Shown: positions 11,483 through 23,045 of the stretch, piece by piece
How the letters are laid out: every line of letters starts with the position of its first letter
How positions within the stretch are numbered: position 1 is the stretch's first letter
Program-made: the position numbers and the translations under genes
Notes under the pieces: generated by a model
What the model saw: only the letters and a program-made list of their open reading frames with translations
What the model was told of the DNA's origin: nothing
The model's database searches: none
Assembly: GCA_947172415.1 (NCBI GenBank)
Contig: OX359189.1
Coordinates: forward strand, 9,066,501-9,130,500
DNA from: Chondrosia reniformis
Taxonomy: Eukaryota; Porifera; Demospongiae; Chondrillida; Chondrillidae
DNA length: 64,000 nucleotides
Direction of reading: 5' to 3'

Positions 11483-11939
11483 TCAATAAACATATTCATA
11501 AGCAGGATTGTTTTCCATCTTTTCAGGACCAGGATCCATTTGATGAGAAGTATCTTCTAAATCAAGGGAAGCAAATATATATGTAACAGGACAATATAAT
11601 ATACATTTAATAATTATATAGACAGATAGAGAGAGTGCATAAGTGGGCAGTTAATTAGATCTTAATCGTTTCTTTAGACATTTGGTATAATGTTTGCAAC
11701 ATAAACACATGTACATACACACAAATTGTATGCAGATACGTATGTTGCAAATGTGTATTATGTATATAGTCTATATACACATATATACGTACCTTTAGAT
11801 GGTGTAGCATAATCACTTTTTCTTTTAGATCTCTTCCTCTTACAACAAGCTACAACACATGTAACTATGAATATGATCCAACTGATTATCAACAGTGAAG
11901 CTAACACACCAGATGAGGCTATCCAGGTTATATCTAAAC
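11483..11939 (-). pseudogene. Orphan TM and tail exons of a gene-K-like receptor
   Basis: The TM exon (11793-11939) encodes LDITWIASSGVLASLL and a KRKRSKRKSDYATPSKG stop-transfer region. The tail exon (11483-11556) encodes EDTSHQMDPGPEKMENN followed by PAYEYVY and a stop. Both are in phase 1 and match the last two exons of gene K. Nothing upstream supplies a signal peptide or ectodomain: within 70 bp the sequence turns into satellite and then a SINE-like island. It is a 3' fragment left by the duplication of 43459-46302. Confidence 0.78.
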
Positions 11940-12014
11940 CTGTGTTTGAGGTTGTATCTATTAAGTAGGTATAATATACGTATAAAGATTTAGTATTGTA
12001 TATAGGTTATAATA

Positions 12015-12195
12015 GATATATATACGTACGGTGAGATATAGGGCAAATTTTAAATTCCATCAAAATTTCAAAAACTCATTGAACATGCTCTATAGTTGTC
12101 TGTAAATATTGATACAATGTTTTAGCTTCATATCTTTACTTTGGGTAGTGTTACAGCCCTCAATGTACATTAAATTTTTACAATACGACCTTTAA
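12015..12195. repeat. Isolated satellite unit
   Basis: One unit of the 169-bp family (gtgagatatagggcaaattt ... cagccctcaatgtacattaa), separated from array 2 by about 1 kb. It marks the truncation point of the orphan TM/tail fragment. Confidence 0.8.
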
Positions 12196-13130
12196 TGGTG
12201 TAGAATTATATCGTGCGATACTATTATGGAAATTATCGGCATACCAAGCTATAATGATTTGACATGAATGGGGCAACTAGAAACACGCAGGGACAGTCCA
12301 GAACGCAGCTATTAGAAGGTATTTATATAGAGGCAGGTAGCCATTATGCTATTACAGCAATTGAGATTGAGTGTGGCTGGTTATACAAGTTTACGTTCAT
12401 ATCGGAACACCTCTTGCTAAAATCGTTTCTACATGGGCCTAGAAAAGTAGTTCTCCTCCGCCAATCAAGACACTAACAGGATTCTATTCATTTTTCCCAG
12501 TTTCTAGATGAACCACAAATACTGGATATACCTTTAAAATGGCTTGGAACGATGCACTGATCCCGAATTAACTTGATATAATTTGACTACATTTTTCTCG
12601 CAAATACCCTATTCTTAAGTATGGAATAGCGCCAACCACAATCGTTTCCTTTTGAAATTTTGTTGTTTAAATAGAAGCGCAAAACCTTATAAAGTAGGCC
12701 TACCTGGACACATCTCTATGGTGGTTGCGGTTCCCATAGAGGTTGGTAGCGCTTAGACTCTGAAGCTGTCTCCTAATCGGTTGGTGCCATAGAGACGTGC
12801 TCACCAATAATCCGGATTTCGGGGGGGTTCCACGTAATGTGGGATTGGCATCTGATATCTTAGGATTCATATGAGTCGGCCATATCGAGAAGAACTGGTT
12901 CTTCTCACGCAAGTGACACCCAAAGCTCAACTCGGCAGAGCGTTACCACCGATCCCGGCCTCTGAGCGTCGTGGATGGTAGCGTTCGGTATGGTCCAACT
13001 TTTTTTCTTTGGACTTTCGTTGGCCGTCGATTGGCAAAATTTCAATTTAACGACATCCATATAATATATGTGGATAAATACTGCTTCAACAATAATCAAG
13101 TACTACACAGTGCATATCCATATGTATAAG
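12196..13130. mobile_element. GC-richer island, possibly containing a decayed tRNA-derived SINE
   Basis: Base composition is clearly higher in GC and CpG than the neighbours. Around 12920-12940 the plus strand reads gctcaactcggcagagcg, close to a tRNA/SINE box A. About 50 bp on, tcgtggatggtagcgttcgg could be a damaged box B region. There is also a small inverted repeat (ctctatggtgg near 12716; its complement near 12785). No convincing coding frame. The SINE call is tentative; what is firm is the sharp change in composition between two satellite blocks. Confidence 0.4.
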
Positions 13131-13227
13131 AAATATTTCAAAGAGTTCTAATTTTCAAAAATATATGAAGTACCGTATCTCACTCTAATACCTACTCAAG
13201 GTCGGCCATTTATAGTATTACGCAATT

Positions 13228-15623
13228 AGGGTTAGTTAATGTATTGTGAGAGATAGGGCAAATTTGAGTAGGTATTAAAATTTGCAAAACTCATTCAAAA
13301 CATTTCATATATCTGTGTGAATAATGAGATAGAGTGTTAGATTCATATCTCTTCATTCGGAAGAATTACAGCACTTCATGTACTTTTTATTACTGTTATA
13401 CGTAGTGAATGTGTGGTGAGAGATAGGGCAAATTTGAGTAGATATCAAAATTTGCAAAACTCATTGGAAACCTTTCATACATCTCTGTGAATACTGAGAT
13501 AGAATTTCGGATTCATATCTCTTCATTTGGAAGAGTTAGTGCCATAAATGTACTTTAAATTACTACTATACAAAGTTAATGTACGTATGGTGAGAGATAG
13601 TGCAAATTTTAAATTCCATCAAAATTTCAAAAACTCTTTGGACATGCTCTATAGATGTCTGTGAATGTTGATACAATGTTTTAGCTTCATATCTTTACTT
13701 TGGGTAGAGTTACAGCCCTCAATGTACATTAAATTCTAATATACAAAGTTAATGTATTGTGAGAAATAGGGCAAATTTTAATTTTCATCAAAATTTCAAA
13801 AACTCATTGGACATGTTCTATAGATGTCTGTGAATGCTGACACAATGTTTTAGCTTCATATCTCTCCATTTGATAGAGTTACAGCCCTCAATGTACATTA
13901 AATTCTAAATATACAACATTAATGTATGGTGAGAGATAGTGCAAATTTTAAATTCCATCAAAATTTCAAAAACTCATTGGACATCCTCTATAGATGTCTG
14001 TGAATGTTGATACAATGTTTTAGTGTCATATCTTTACTTTGGGTAGAGTTACAGCCCTCAATGTACATTAAATTCTGGTATGCAAAGTTAATGTATTGTG
14101 AGAAATAGGGCAAGTTTTAATTTTCATCAAAATTTCAAAAACTCATTGGACATGTTCTATAGATGTCTGTGAATGCTGACACTAAGTGTCAGCTTCATAT
14201 CTCTCCATTTGATAGAGTGACAGCCCTCAATGTACATTAAATTCTGGTATACAAAGTTAATATATGGTGAGAGATATGGCAAATTTTAATTTTCATGAAA
14301 ATTTCAAAAACTCATTAGACATGTTATATAGATGTCTGTGAATGTTGATACAATGTTTTAGCTTCATATCTTAACTTTGGGTAGAGTTACAGCCCTCAAT
14401 GTACATTAAATTCTGGTATACAAAGTTAATGTATTGTGAGAAAAAGGCCAATTTTTATTTTCATCAAAATTTCAAAAACTCATTAGACATGTTCTATAGA
14501 TGTCTGTGAATGTTGACACAAAGAATTAGCTTCATGTCTCCCCATTTGATAGAGTGACAGCCCTCAATGTACATTAAATTCTGGTATACAAAGTTAATGT
14601 ATGTTGAGAGATAAGGCAAATTTTAATTTTCATGAAAATTTCAAAAACTCATTGGACATGTTCTATAGATGTCTGTAAATGCTGACACAAAGTGTTAGCT
14701 TCATATCTCTCCATTTGATAGAGTGACAGCTCTCAATGTACATTAAATTCTGGTATACAAAGTAAATGTATTGTGAGAAATAGGGCAAATTTTTTAATTT
14801 CATGAAAATTTCAAAAACCCATTGGACATGTTCTATAGATGTCTGTGAATGCTGACACAAAGAATTAGCTTCATATCTCCCCATTTGATAGAGTGACAGC
14901 TCTCAATGTACATTAAATTCTGGTATACAAAGTTAATGTATTGTGAGAAATAGGGCAAATTTTATATTTTCATGAAAATTTCAAAAACTCATTGGACATG
15001 TTCTATAGATGTCTGTGAATGCTGACACAAAGAATTAGCTTCATATCTCCCCATTTGATAGAGTGACAGCCCTCAATGTACATTAAATTCTGGTATACAA
15101 TTTTAATGTACTGTGAGAAATAGGGCAAATTTTTTATTTTCATGAAAATTTCAAAAACTCATTGGACATGTTCTATAGATGTCTGTGAATGCTGACACAA
15201 AGAATTAGCTTCATATCTCTCCATTTGATAGAGTGACAGCCCTCAATGTACATTAAATTCTGGTATACAAAGTTAATATATGGTGAGAGATAGGGCAAAA
15301 TTTAAATTCCATCAAAATTTCAAAAATTCATTAGACATGTTCTATAGATGTCTGTGAATGTTGACACAAAGAATTAGCTTCATATCTCCCCATTTGATAG
15401 AGTGACAGCCCTCAATGTACATTAAATTCTGGTATACAAAGTTAATGTATGTTGAGAGATAAGGCAAATTTTAATTTTCATGAAAATTTCAAAAACTCAT
15501 TGGACATGTTCTATAGATGTCTGTAAATGCTGACACAAAGTGTTAGCTTCATATCTCTCCATTTGATAGAGTGACAGCTCTCAATGTACATTAAATTCTG
15601 GTATACAACTTTAATGTACGTAC
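13228..15623. repeat. 169-bp satellite array 2
   Basis: About fourteen head-to-tail units. The anchor acagccctcaatgtac (or acagctctc) falls near 13712, 13881, 14051, 14220, 14389, 14557, 14726, 14896, 15066, 15236, 15405 and 15574, giving 168-170 bp spacing. Left-edge units are diverged and inner ones homogeneous. From the shared landmark at 13350 to the shared right junction at 15624 is 2274 bp, against 1260 bp in array 1. The 1014-bp difference equals six units of 169 bp. Confidence 0.95.
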
Positions 15624-15662
15624 CATGTATACATGTATGTGATATACATTATGCATACAAAT

Positions 15663-17558
15663 AATAAGCATAATCACTTCCTCTTTTAGATCTCTTCCTA
15701 ATACAACAAGCTACAACACATGAAACTATGAATATAGTCCAACTGATTATCAGCAGTGAAGCTAACACACCAGATGAGGCTATCCAAGTTGTATCTAAAT
15801 CTGTGTACAGAAAGGTAATATAGGCTATCCCGGTTATATCTAAACCTTGTATCTATTAAGTAGGTAGCAATATACGTATATATACAGATTTAGTATGTGA
15901 TATACATTATACATACAAATGATACGTGCTCATTTACATATGGATATATCTCCTTGTAAATCCTTTTTATATTTGTATAGGATATTGTATATAAAATTTA
16001 AATCTGTTTTGAGGTAAATTCCAATTAAAGCCCACTAAATGCATGCAACTTGTAAATATATAGTTCAAGCAACCTGTTTCCTCTTTAATGACAGAAAGTT
16101 TCTTTAATTTTAGACCTCCAGAATAGCCATAGGAATTGGAGTGACTGAAGCCATACACCAACACTCCAATACTTGCAGATATATTCGGATGTCTTAATGT
16201 TTGTACTCCTCCGCTGATTTCCACTTGAGCTCCATACACTTCAGTGACTCCCAAGGACTGGATGGCTGTGAAATTGACATTTATTTCTTCAAGTGACTGT
16301 TCATTGAGGTATATTTCACGAGGCTTGAAGAAATCTTTTGGAATGTACAAATTCATAAAGTGAGTTCTGCACTCCATCGGGTACAGTAGCTAGCGTGTAA
16401 CCATTAGAATATTGGTCAACTGGAGGAATCATTGCCATAAATGGATCCGAAAGAACATTATCTACCTCTTGCCCAACAGAAAATTGTAACAAGATGATTC
16501 TTTTATCTCCTTCAATCCAGCAATAGTCTGTGCTTGGTATATCAATGTCTTTGAATCCTCCTTCTTGAAGAATAAAGGATGCAGAATTACCAGACTGTCC
16601 ATCACTCTGAGTACATTCAATTTGAACAGTGGTGAAATCTTCTCCAGCCACTACTTTGAACCTATCATAAGCCCTTCTTGTTTTAAGTGGAACTGTAGCA
16701 AACCTCTTTCCCCAGTTCTGCACTGGAGGAATCTGTTCCACCAGATGATCACAGGCAATAATATCAGGTGGTACATTAGTACACTGATGTCCAGTTATAA
16801 AAGAGATAGGTTTATCAGATATCACTCTAGTTCCTGTAAGATCACCTTTTTGTCTTATTAGGAATGATTCATATTTCTGTAGCATTATTTGTGTAATAGT
16901 TCCAGCAGCTGTGAATGTTGATCCAATTGTTGTGTTTATACTAGAAGTTATGGACATGATTGTGTTGTCCTCAAAGGCAACTATTCCTATGAAAGAGGCA
17001 AACCTGCCCCACGGTGTAGCCACTGCAGTGATATATTTGTATGTCTCTGACTCGATTGAAACTGATGGAAGAGCTAGAAATGCATCCGTAGTATATAGTG
17101 CCTCATTTGCTCCATACACCACAAGTTTATGATCTCCTTGAGCCTTTACAATAATAGCTTTTCCTCTGTCAGTTGTGTTAACTAGTGCAAATGATTGCTC
17201 AAAATGAAAAGATGTCACATTGTTTGGCATTGTAACTCCTTCTTCATAAAACTCCTCAAACTGACTGCTGATAGTGAAGGACACTGGATTATCTTCAGGA
17301 GTAGTTACAAAGACAGTGAATGTTGGAATATAGTCAACATTTTCAAAGAACACTAAAGCAAACTCATTTCCTTCATTACTTTGAGCTATGTCAATACAAA
17401 ATTTTAATTAATCTGTATGTATATAAATTAAGCTAGTTAATAAAGAATTTATAATATACAAATGTAATATATTACGTATACATAGCTTGCTTACCTCCAT
17501 ATACACCAAAAAGGGAAAATATTAGAACAAAAAATCTTATATAATTGTCAAGTGCCAT
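15663..17558 (-). pseudogene. Gene D: IgGFc receptor with 5-nt deletion and 3' end cut by satellite
   Basis: Signal-peptide exon 17495-17558 (MALDNYIRFFVLIF). IgGFc exon 16074-17385, 1312 nt, i.e. a multiple of three minus five. The five missing bases near 16370 are the same as in gene A: the frame changes after VPDGVQN and ends at 16316. The TM exon starts at 15800 (DLDTTWIASSGVLASLL) but loses its 3' end: after GSDYA the sequence runs into the satellite flank and reads YYLYA then stop, so the normal TPSKG donor and both tail exons are gone. A broken member duplicated with gene A. Confidence 0.8.
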
Positions 17559-18133
17559 ATCTTTGGCTATATATCCTTGGTATAAATACCTTAGTCGTGT
17601 GTATATACGTATATATATCTACGTGCAGGGTCTATTAAAGCACTTATACATTCATTAGTTTTGTTTACAAAGCAATTAATGTTCATGCAGTTGCAAGCAT
17701 GGCTATATATACGTATATTAAACATGTTAATGTATTGTTATTATACATATACACGTATATATGTATACAGTACTACACAGTGCTAGTTAAAAACTGGGAC
17801 AACATTAACTGCAATTTAAATAATGTTATTACAACTATGTCATAAATGCTACCATCAAACTTGACATTTAGACATGAGAGCATCACACTTATGCATACAG
17901 AGCAATAGCTGACATATATTAAGCTAGATCAACCACATGGCTCATCAATTACATTTTCAGACCTAGCTAGTATGTGTTACTTTAATTCTAAAAGGAGCCA
18001 GACTTCTTAAGGGATCTCAGGTAGCAACCACATGCAGCAAATTCGATGTATGTACCTCATTGGGACACTTAAACTTACAAATCAAATATATAAAACTAGA
18101 GCATATAATATTTAAGAGCGCTATGTACTGCCT
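17559..18133. other. 5' flank of gene D
   Basis: Near-identical to the flanks of genes A, E, F and H. It holds TATA-like sequence and many TACGTA palindromes. No exon seen. Confidence 0.55.
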
Positions 18134-18733
18134 TTAAGTGTATTTGTTAACTCTAATGCCTATCTTGAACAATGAAGAAGATGTGATGTCGAACTTCAAG
18201 ATGTATCTTCCATTGTCGACCACATAAGCAAATCCTCTTTGATTTATCATCAGGTCTACGGGATAATTAGAGGAAACTACCCCCCAGAGTGAGAAGACAG
18301 AGAGTGCAATACGTCTGTCAATAGTTAGATCCACTTCATCAATCATATCCAGAAAGTCTTCCAGAATATCCTCTGCGACAGGTGCACATGTCTGTTCCTG
18401 CATGTTCCCTACAAGTACCTCCGATACCACATGGATTGTAGCTGCATTCTCCATACACTGCGCACGAAGTATATAATTAAGGATGTATAGAAAACATGGC
18501 TGCCTATATAGTTACTGCCCTCTCATATCTCTAACCCTCATAATTGTCATCCAAGAAAGTAACGGTTAACCACTTAACCATATATACGTAGGTACGATAT
18601 GTATAGACATAAGTCAAACTTAAGGAAGTATACTTGTGTGTAGTGTATAATCATATCTTATATAGCTATATAGACTCACCAATTTCTTCACAAAGATCAC
18701 CACGGTAACCAGAAGGACAAGAGCAGCTGTTAT
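18134..18733 (-). pseudogene. EGF-exon remnant P2
   Basis: Contains the 3' part of an EGF1 exon (about 18680-18733, CSCPSGYRGDLCEEIG with a GTGAGT donor) and an EGF2 exon starting at 18457 (VYGECSYNPCGIGG...). As in P1, EGF2 is joined by a deletion to the final exon ending at 18134 (NKYT stop) in another frame. The 5' border of EGF1 is replaced by unrelated sequence near 18735. Passenger remnant of a gene-I-like 3' end. Confidence 0.7.
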
Positions 18734-18904
18734 AGAGCTACGTATATAGTCTGTATCATCTTCATTAGCTGATTGACCCATCCAATTAGGACAATACAAA
18801 ATCATTTTCCAAACATGTTTATAGATATTTTGTTTAATGCACATTTAATTATAGACTACACTATGTTGTAATTTAACCATGTAATTTAACCATGAAAAAG
18901 AAAT

Positions 18905-18910
18905 TTTATT
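18905..18910 (-). terminator. Candidate poly(A) signal of gene E
   Basis: Minus-strand AATAAA about 103 nt past the stop at 19013, at the same spacing as in gene B. Confidence 0.5.
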
Positions 18911-19012
18911 AATAGTTTTCTAACTTGAAATTGATGATGAACTGCAAGCAACTCCATTGATATTAATGTAAAAGAAATCAATATAATAATGTTGAATTAT
19001 AGTAACTGTTCT

Positions 19013-21500
19013 TCAGTTTTTGGGTACAATATTTGATAATACATAAGCAGGATTCCTCTCTATCTCTGCATGTTCTGATTGATAATAATTACCTTTAAAA
19101 GGCATAATAGACATTAAGCATATAAGCTATAGGATTTATATACATACAGTATGTATATATTGCAATTGTTTTAGAGTGTCTATGGGTATTGTAACTTGTA
19201 TTGAGCTACACATGCATTTATTAGATGCCAGAGAATAATTTTATATATATAGAAATTGGCTATATATCTGACATGAATATTGATCATAAACAACATAATA
19301 CCTTTTATAGATGGTACAGCATAATCACTTTGTCTTTTAGATCTCTCTATCTTATCTTCTATAAACCAAAGGAAGCAAATATGTAACAGGACAATATAAT
19401 ATACATTTAATTATTATATAGACATAGAGAGGAGTGCATGAGTGGGTAGTTAATTAGATCTTAATCGTTTCTTTAGTCATTTGGTATGATGTTTGCAACA
19501 TAAACACATATACACACAAATTGTATGCAGATATGTTGCAAATGTGTATATATAGTCTACACATATATACGTACCTTTAGAGGGTGTGGCATAATCACTT
19601 TCTCTTTTAGATCTCTTCCTCTTACAACAAGCTACAACACATGTAACTATGAATATGATCCAACTGATTATCAACAGTGAAGCTAACACACCAGATGAGG
19701 CTATCCAGGTTATATCGTTTGAGGTTGTATCTATTAAGTAGGTATAATATACGTATAAAGATTTAGTATTGTATATAGGTTATAATAGATATATATACCA
19801 TGTATACATGTATGTGATATACATTATACATACAAATAATATGTGCTCATTTACATATGGATATATCTCCTTGTAAATCCTTTTTATATTTGCATAGGGT
19901 ATTGTATATAAAATTCGAATCTCTTTTGAGGTAAATTCCAATTAAAGCCCACTAAATGCATGCAACTTGTAAATATATAGTTCAAGCAACCTGTTTCCTC
20001 TTTAATGACAGAAAGTTTCTTTAATTTGAGACCTCCAGAATAGCCATAGGAAGTGAAGTAACTGAACCCATAGATCAACACTCCAATACTTGCAAACTGA
20101 TTCACATGTCTTAATGTTTGTACTTCTCCAATGATTTCCACTTGAGCTCCATACACTTCAGTGACTCCCAAGAACTGGATGGCTGTGAAATTGACATTTA
20201 TTTCTTCAAGTGACTGTTCATTGAGGAATATTTCACGAGGCTTGAAGAAATCTTTTGGAATGTACAAATTCATAAAGTGATTGTAGTTCTGCACTCCATC
20301 AGGTACAGTAGCTAGTGTGTATCCATTAGAATATTGGTCAACTGGAGGAATCATTGCCATAAATGGATCCGAAGGAACACCATCTACATGTTGCCCGACA
20401 GAAAATTGTAACAAGATGATTCTTTTATCTCCTTCAATCCAGCAATAGTCTGTGCTTGGTATATCAATGTCTCTAAATCCTCCTTCTTGAAGAATAAAGG
20501 ATGCAGAATAACCAGACTGTCCATCACTCTGAGTACATTCAATTTGAACAGTGGTGAAATCTTCTCCAGCCACTACTTTGAAACTGTCATAAGCTAGTCT
20601 TGTTTTAAGAGGAACTGTAGCAAACCTCTTTCCCCAGTTGTGCACAGGAGGTATCTGTTCCACCAGATGATCACAATGCCCAATTTTAGGTAGTACATGT
20701 GGTACATTAGTACACTTATGTCCAGTTATGAAAGAGATAGGTTTATCAGATATCACTCTAGTTCCTGTGAGATCACCTTTTTGTCTTATTAGGAGTGAGT
20801 CGTATTTCTGTAATGTTATTTGTGTAGTAGTTCCAGCAGTAGTGAATATTGATCCAATTGTTGTGTTTATATTAGGAGTTATGGAAATGTTTGTGTTGCT
20901 CTCAAAGGCAACTATTCCTATGAAAGAGTCAAACCAATCCCACGGTGTAGCCATTGCAGTGATATATTTGTATGTCCCTGACACAGTCCTAACTGGAGGA
21001 AGAGCTAGAAATGCATCCGTAGCCTTTAGTGCCTCATTTACTCCACACACCACAAGTTTATGATCTCCTTGAGCCTTTACAATAATAGCTTTTCCTCTGT
21101 CAGTTGTTGTGAGTAATGCAAATGATTGATTAAAATGAAAAGATGTCACTTGGCCTGGCATTGCCACTCCTTCATAATAAAACGCCTCATGACCAAATTT
21201 AAACTGACTGCTGATAGTGAAGGACACTGGATTATCCTCTGGGGTAGTTACAAAGACAGTGAATGTTGGGACATTTAGATTTTCAAAGAACACTAAAGCA
21301 AACTCATTTCCTTCGTTACTTTGAGCTATGTCTATACAAAATTTTAAGTAATCTGTATATAAATTAGGTTTATACAAAATTTATAATATACAAATGTAAT
21401 ATATTACGTATACATAATACATTATAGCTTGCTTACCCCCATATACACCAAAAAGGGAAAATATTAGAACAAAAAATCTGATATAATTGTCAAGTGCCAT
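19013..21500 (-). CDS. Gene E: type I membrane receptor with IgGFc-binding head
   Basis: Exons: 21437-21500 (signal peptide), 19991-21325 (IgGFc domain, 445 codons), 19575-19730 (TM), 19302-19358 and 19013-19092 (tail). The sum is 563 residues with no stop. The head has variable segments of its own: NLNVPTF after the first strand, DWFDSFIGIVAFESNT, and a longer loop VPHVLPKIGHCDHL where most copies have VPPDI.GCNHL. The TM exon begins DTTSNDITW rather than DLDTTW, a form shared only with gene F. The tail has SDYATPSKG from the TM exon, then SDYAVPSIKG and NPAYVLSNIVPKN. Probably a cell-surface receptor; ligand unknown. Confidence 0.85.
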
Positions 21501-22073
21501 TTCTTTGGCTATATATCCTTGGTATAAATACCTTAGTTGTGTGTACATACGTATATATAGCTACGTGCAGGGTCTATTAAAGCACTTATACATTCATTAG
21601 TTTTGTTTACAAAACAATTAATGTTCATGCAGTTGCAAGCATGGCTGTATATACGCATATTAAACATGTTAATGTATTGTTATTATATACGTATACACGT
21701 ATAAATGTATAGAGTACTACAGAGTGCTAGTTAAAAACTGGGACACCATTAACTGCAATTTAAATAATGTTATTACAACTACTTCATAAATGCTACCATC
21801 AAACTTGACATTTAGACATGAGAGCATCACACTTATGCATACAGAGCAATAGCTGACATATATTAAGCTAGGTCGACCACATGGCTCATCAATTAAATTT
21901 CAGACCTAGCTAGTAAGTGTTACTTTAATTCTAAAAGGAGCCAGACTTCTTAAGGGGTCTCAGGTAGCAACCACATGCAGCAAATTCGATGTATGTACCT
22001 CATTGGGACACTTAAACTTACAAATCAAATATATAAAACTAGAGCATATATTTAAGAGCACTATGTACTGCCT
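21501..22073. other. 5' flank of gene E
   Basis: Duplicate of the other family flanks. No exon seen. Confidence 0.55.
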
Positions 22074-22765
22074 CTAAGTGTATTTGTTAACTCTAATGCC
22101 TATCTTGAACAATGAAGAAGATGTGATGTCGAACTTCAAGATGTATCTTCCATTGTCGACTACATAAGCAAATCCTCTTTGGTTTATCATCAGGTCTTCG
22201 GGATAATTAGAGGAAACTACCCCCCAGAGTGAGAAGACAGAAAATGCAATACGTCTGTCAATAGTTAGATCCACTTCATCAATCATATCCAGAATAGACA
22301 AATCTGGACCTGTCCGCGAAACATGATGACGTATATACATGTGTAATGACAGGATACATAATAATATTATGTTTATATACCTTCACTGCAAAGTCTTCCA
22401 GAATATCCTCTGCGACAGGTGCACATGTCTGTACCTGCATGTTCCCTACAAGTACCTCTGATACCACATGGATTGTAGCTGCATTCTCCATACACTGTGC
22501 ATGAAGTAATTAAGGATATATAGAAAACATGGCTGCCTATATAATTACTGCCCTCTCATAACCCTAACCCTCATAATTGTCATCCAAGAAAGTAACGGTT
22601 AACCACTTAACCATATATACGTAGGTACGATATGTATAGACATAAGTCAAACTTAAGGAAGTATACTTGTGTGTAGTGTATAATCATATCTTATATAGCT
22701 ATATAGACTCACCAATTTCTTCACAAAGATCACCACGGTAACCAGAAGGACAAGAGCAGGTGTTA
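22074..22765 (-). pseudogene. EGF-exon remnant P3 (least altered)
   Basis: Partial EGF1 (22713 to about 22765), EGF2 exon (about 22381-22494, starting VYGECSYNPC) and a final exon (22074-22309, GPDLSILDMIDEVDLTIDRR... NKYT stop) separated by a normal GT-AG intron. Its order and phases equal exons 9-11 of gene I, so it shows the ancestral form of the remnants; P1, P2 and P4 later lost the intron region. The 5' part of EGF1 and everything before it is missing, so no protein start is available here. Confidence 0.72.
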
Positions 22766-22937
22766 TAGAGCTACGTATATAGTCTGTATCATCTTCATTA
22801 GCTGATCGACCCATCCAATTAGGACAATACAAAATCATTTTCCAAACATGTTTATAGATATTTTGTTTAATGCACATTTAATTATAGACTACACTATGTT
22901 GTAATTTAACCATGTAATTTAACCATGAAAAAGAAAT

Positions 22938-22943
22938 TTTATT
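22938..22943 (-). terminator. Candidate poly(A) signal of gene F
   Basis: Minus-strand AATAAA about 103 nt past the stop at 23046. Confidence 0.5.
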
Positions 22944-23045
22944 AATAGTTTTCTAACTTGAAATTGATGATGAACTGCAAGCAACTCCATTGATATTAAT
23001 GTAAAAGAAATCAATATAATAATGTTGAATTATAGTAACTGTTCT

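Larger units (their letters stand above)
9054..11939. repeat. Segmental duplication of 43459-46302
   Basis: The 5' half of gene C, its upstream region and the orphan TM/tail exons at 11483-11939 align collinearly with the 5' half of gene J, its upstream region and the last two exons of gene K. The intergenic stretch 10512-11482 matches 44874-45870 closely. The copy is cut off at about 11.95 kb, where satellite sequence begins. Confidence 0.75.

Noticed and set aside
12196-13130. Genuine tRNA gene in the GC-rich island
   Set aside because: Only box A fits; the anticodon arm and acceptor stem do not fold, and box B is disrupted.
13228-15623. CRISPR-like repeat array
   Set aside because: The unit is ~169 bp with no unique spacers, in an animal genome; it is a tandem satellite.
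18620-18844. Hydrophobic frame ALVLLVTVVIFVKKL as a membrane peptide
   Set aside because: It is an off-frame reading of a truncated EGF1 exon and its intron.
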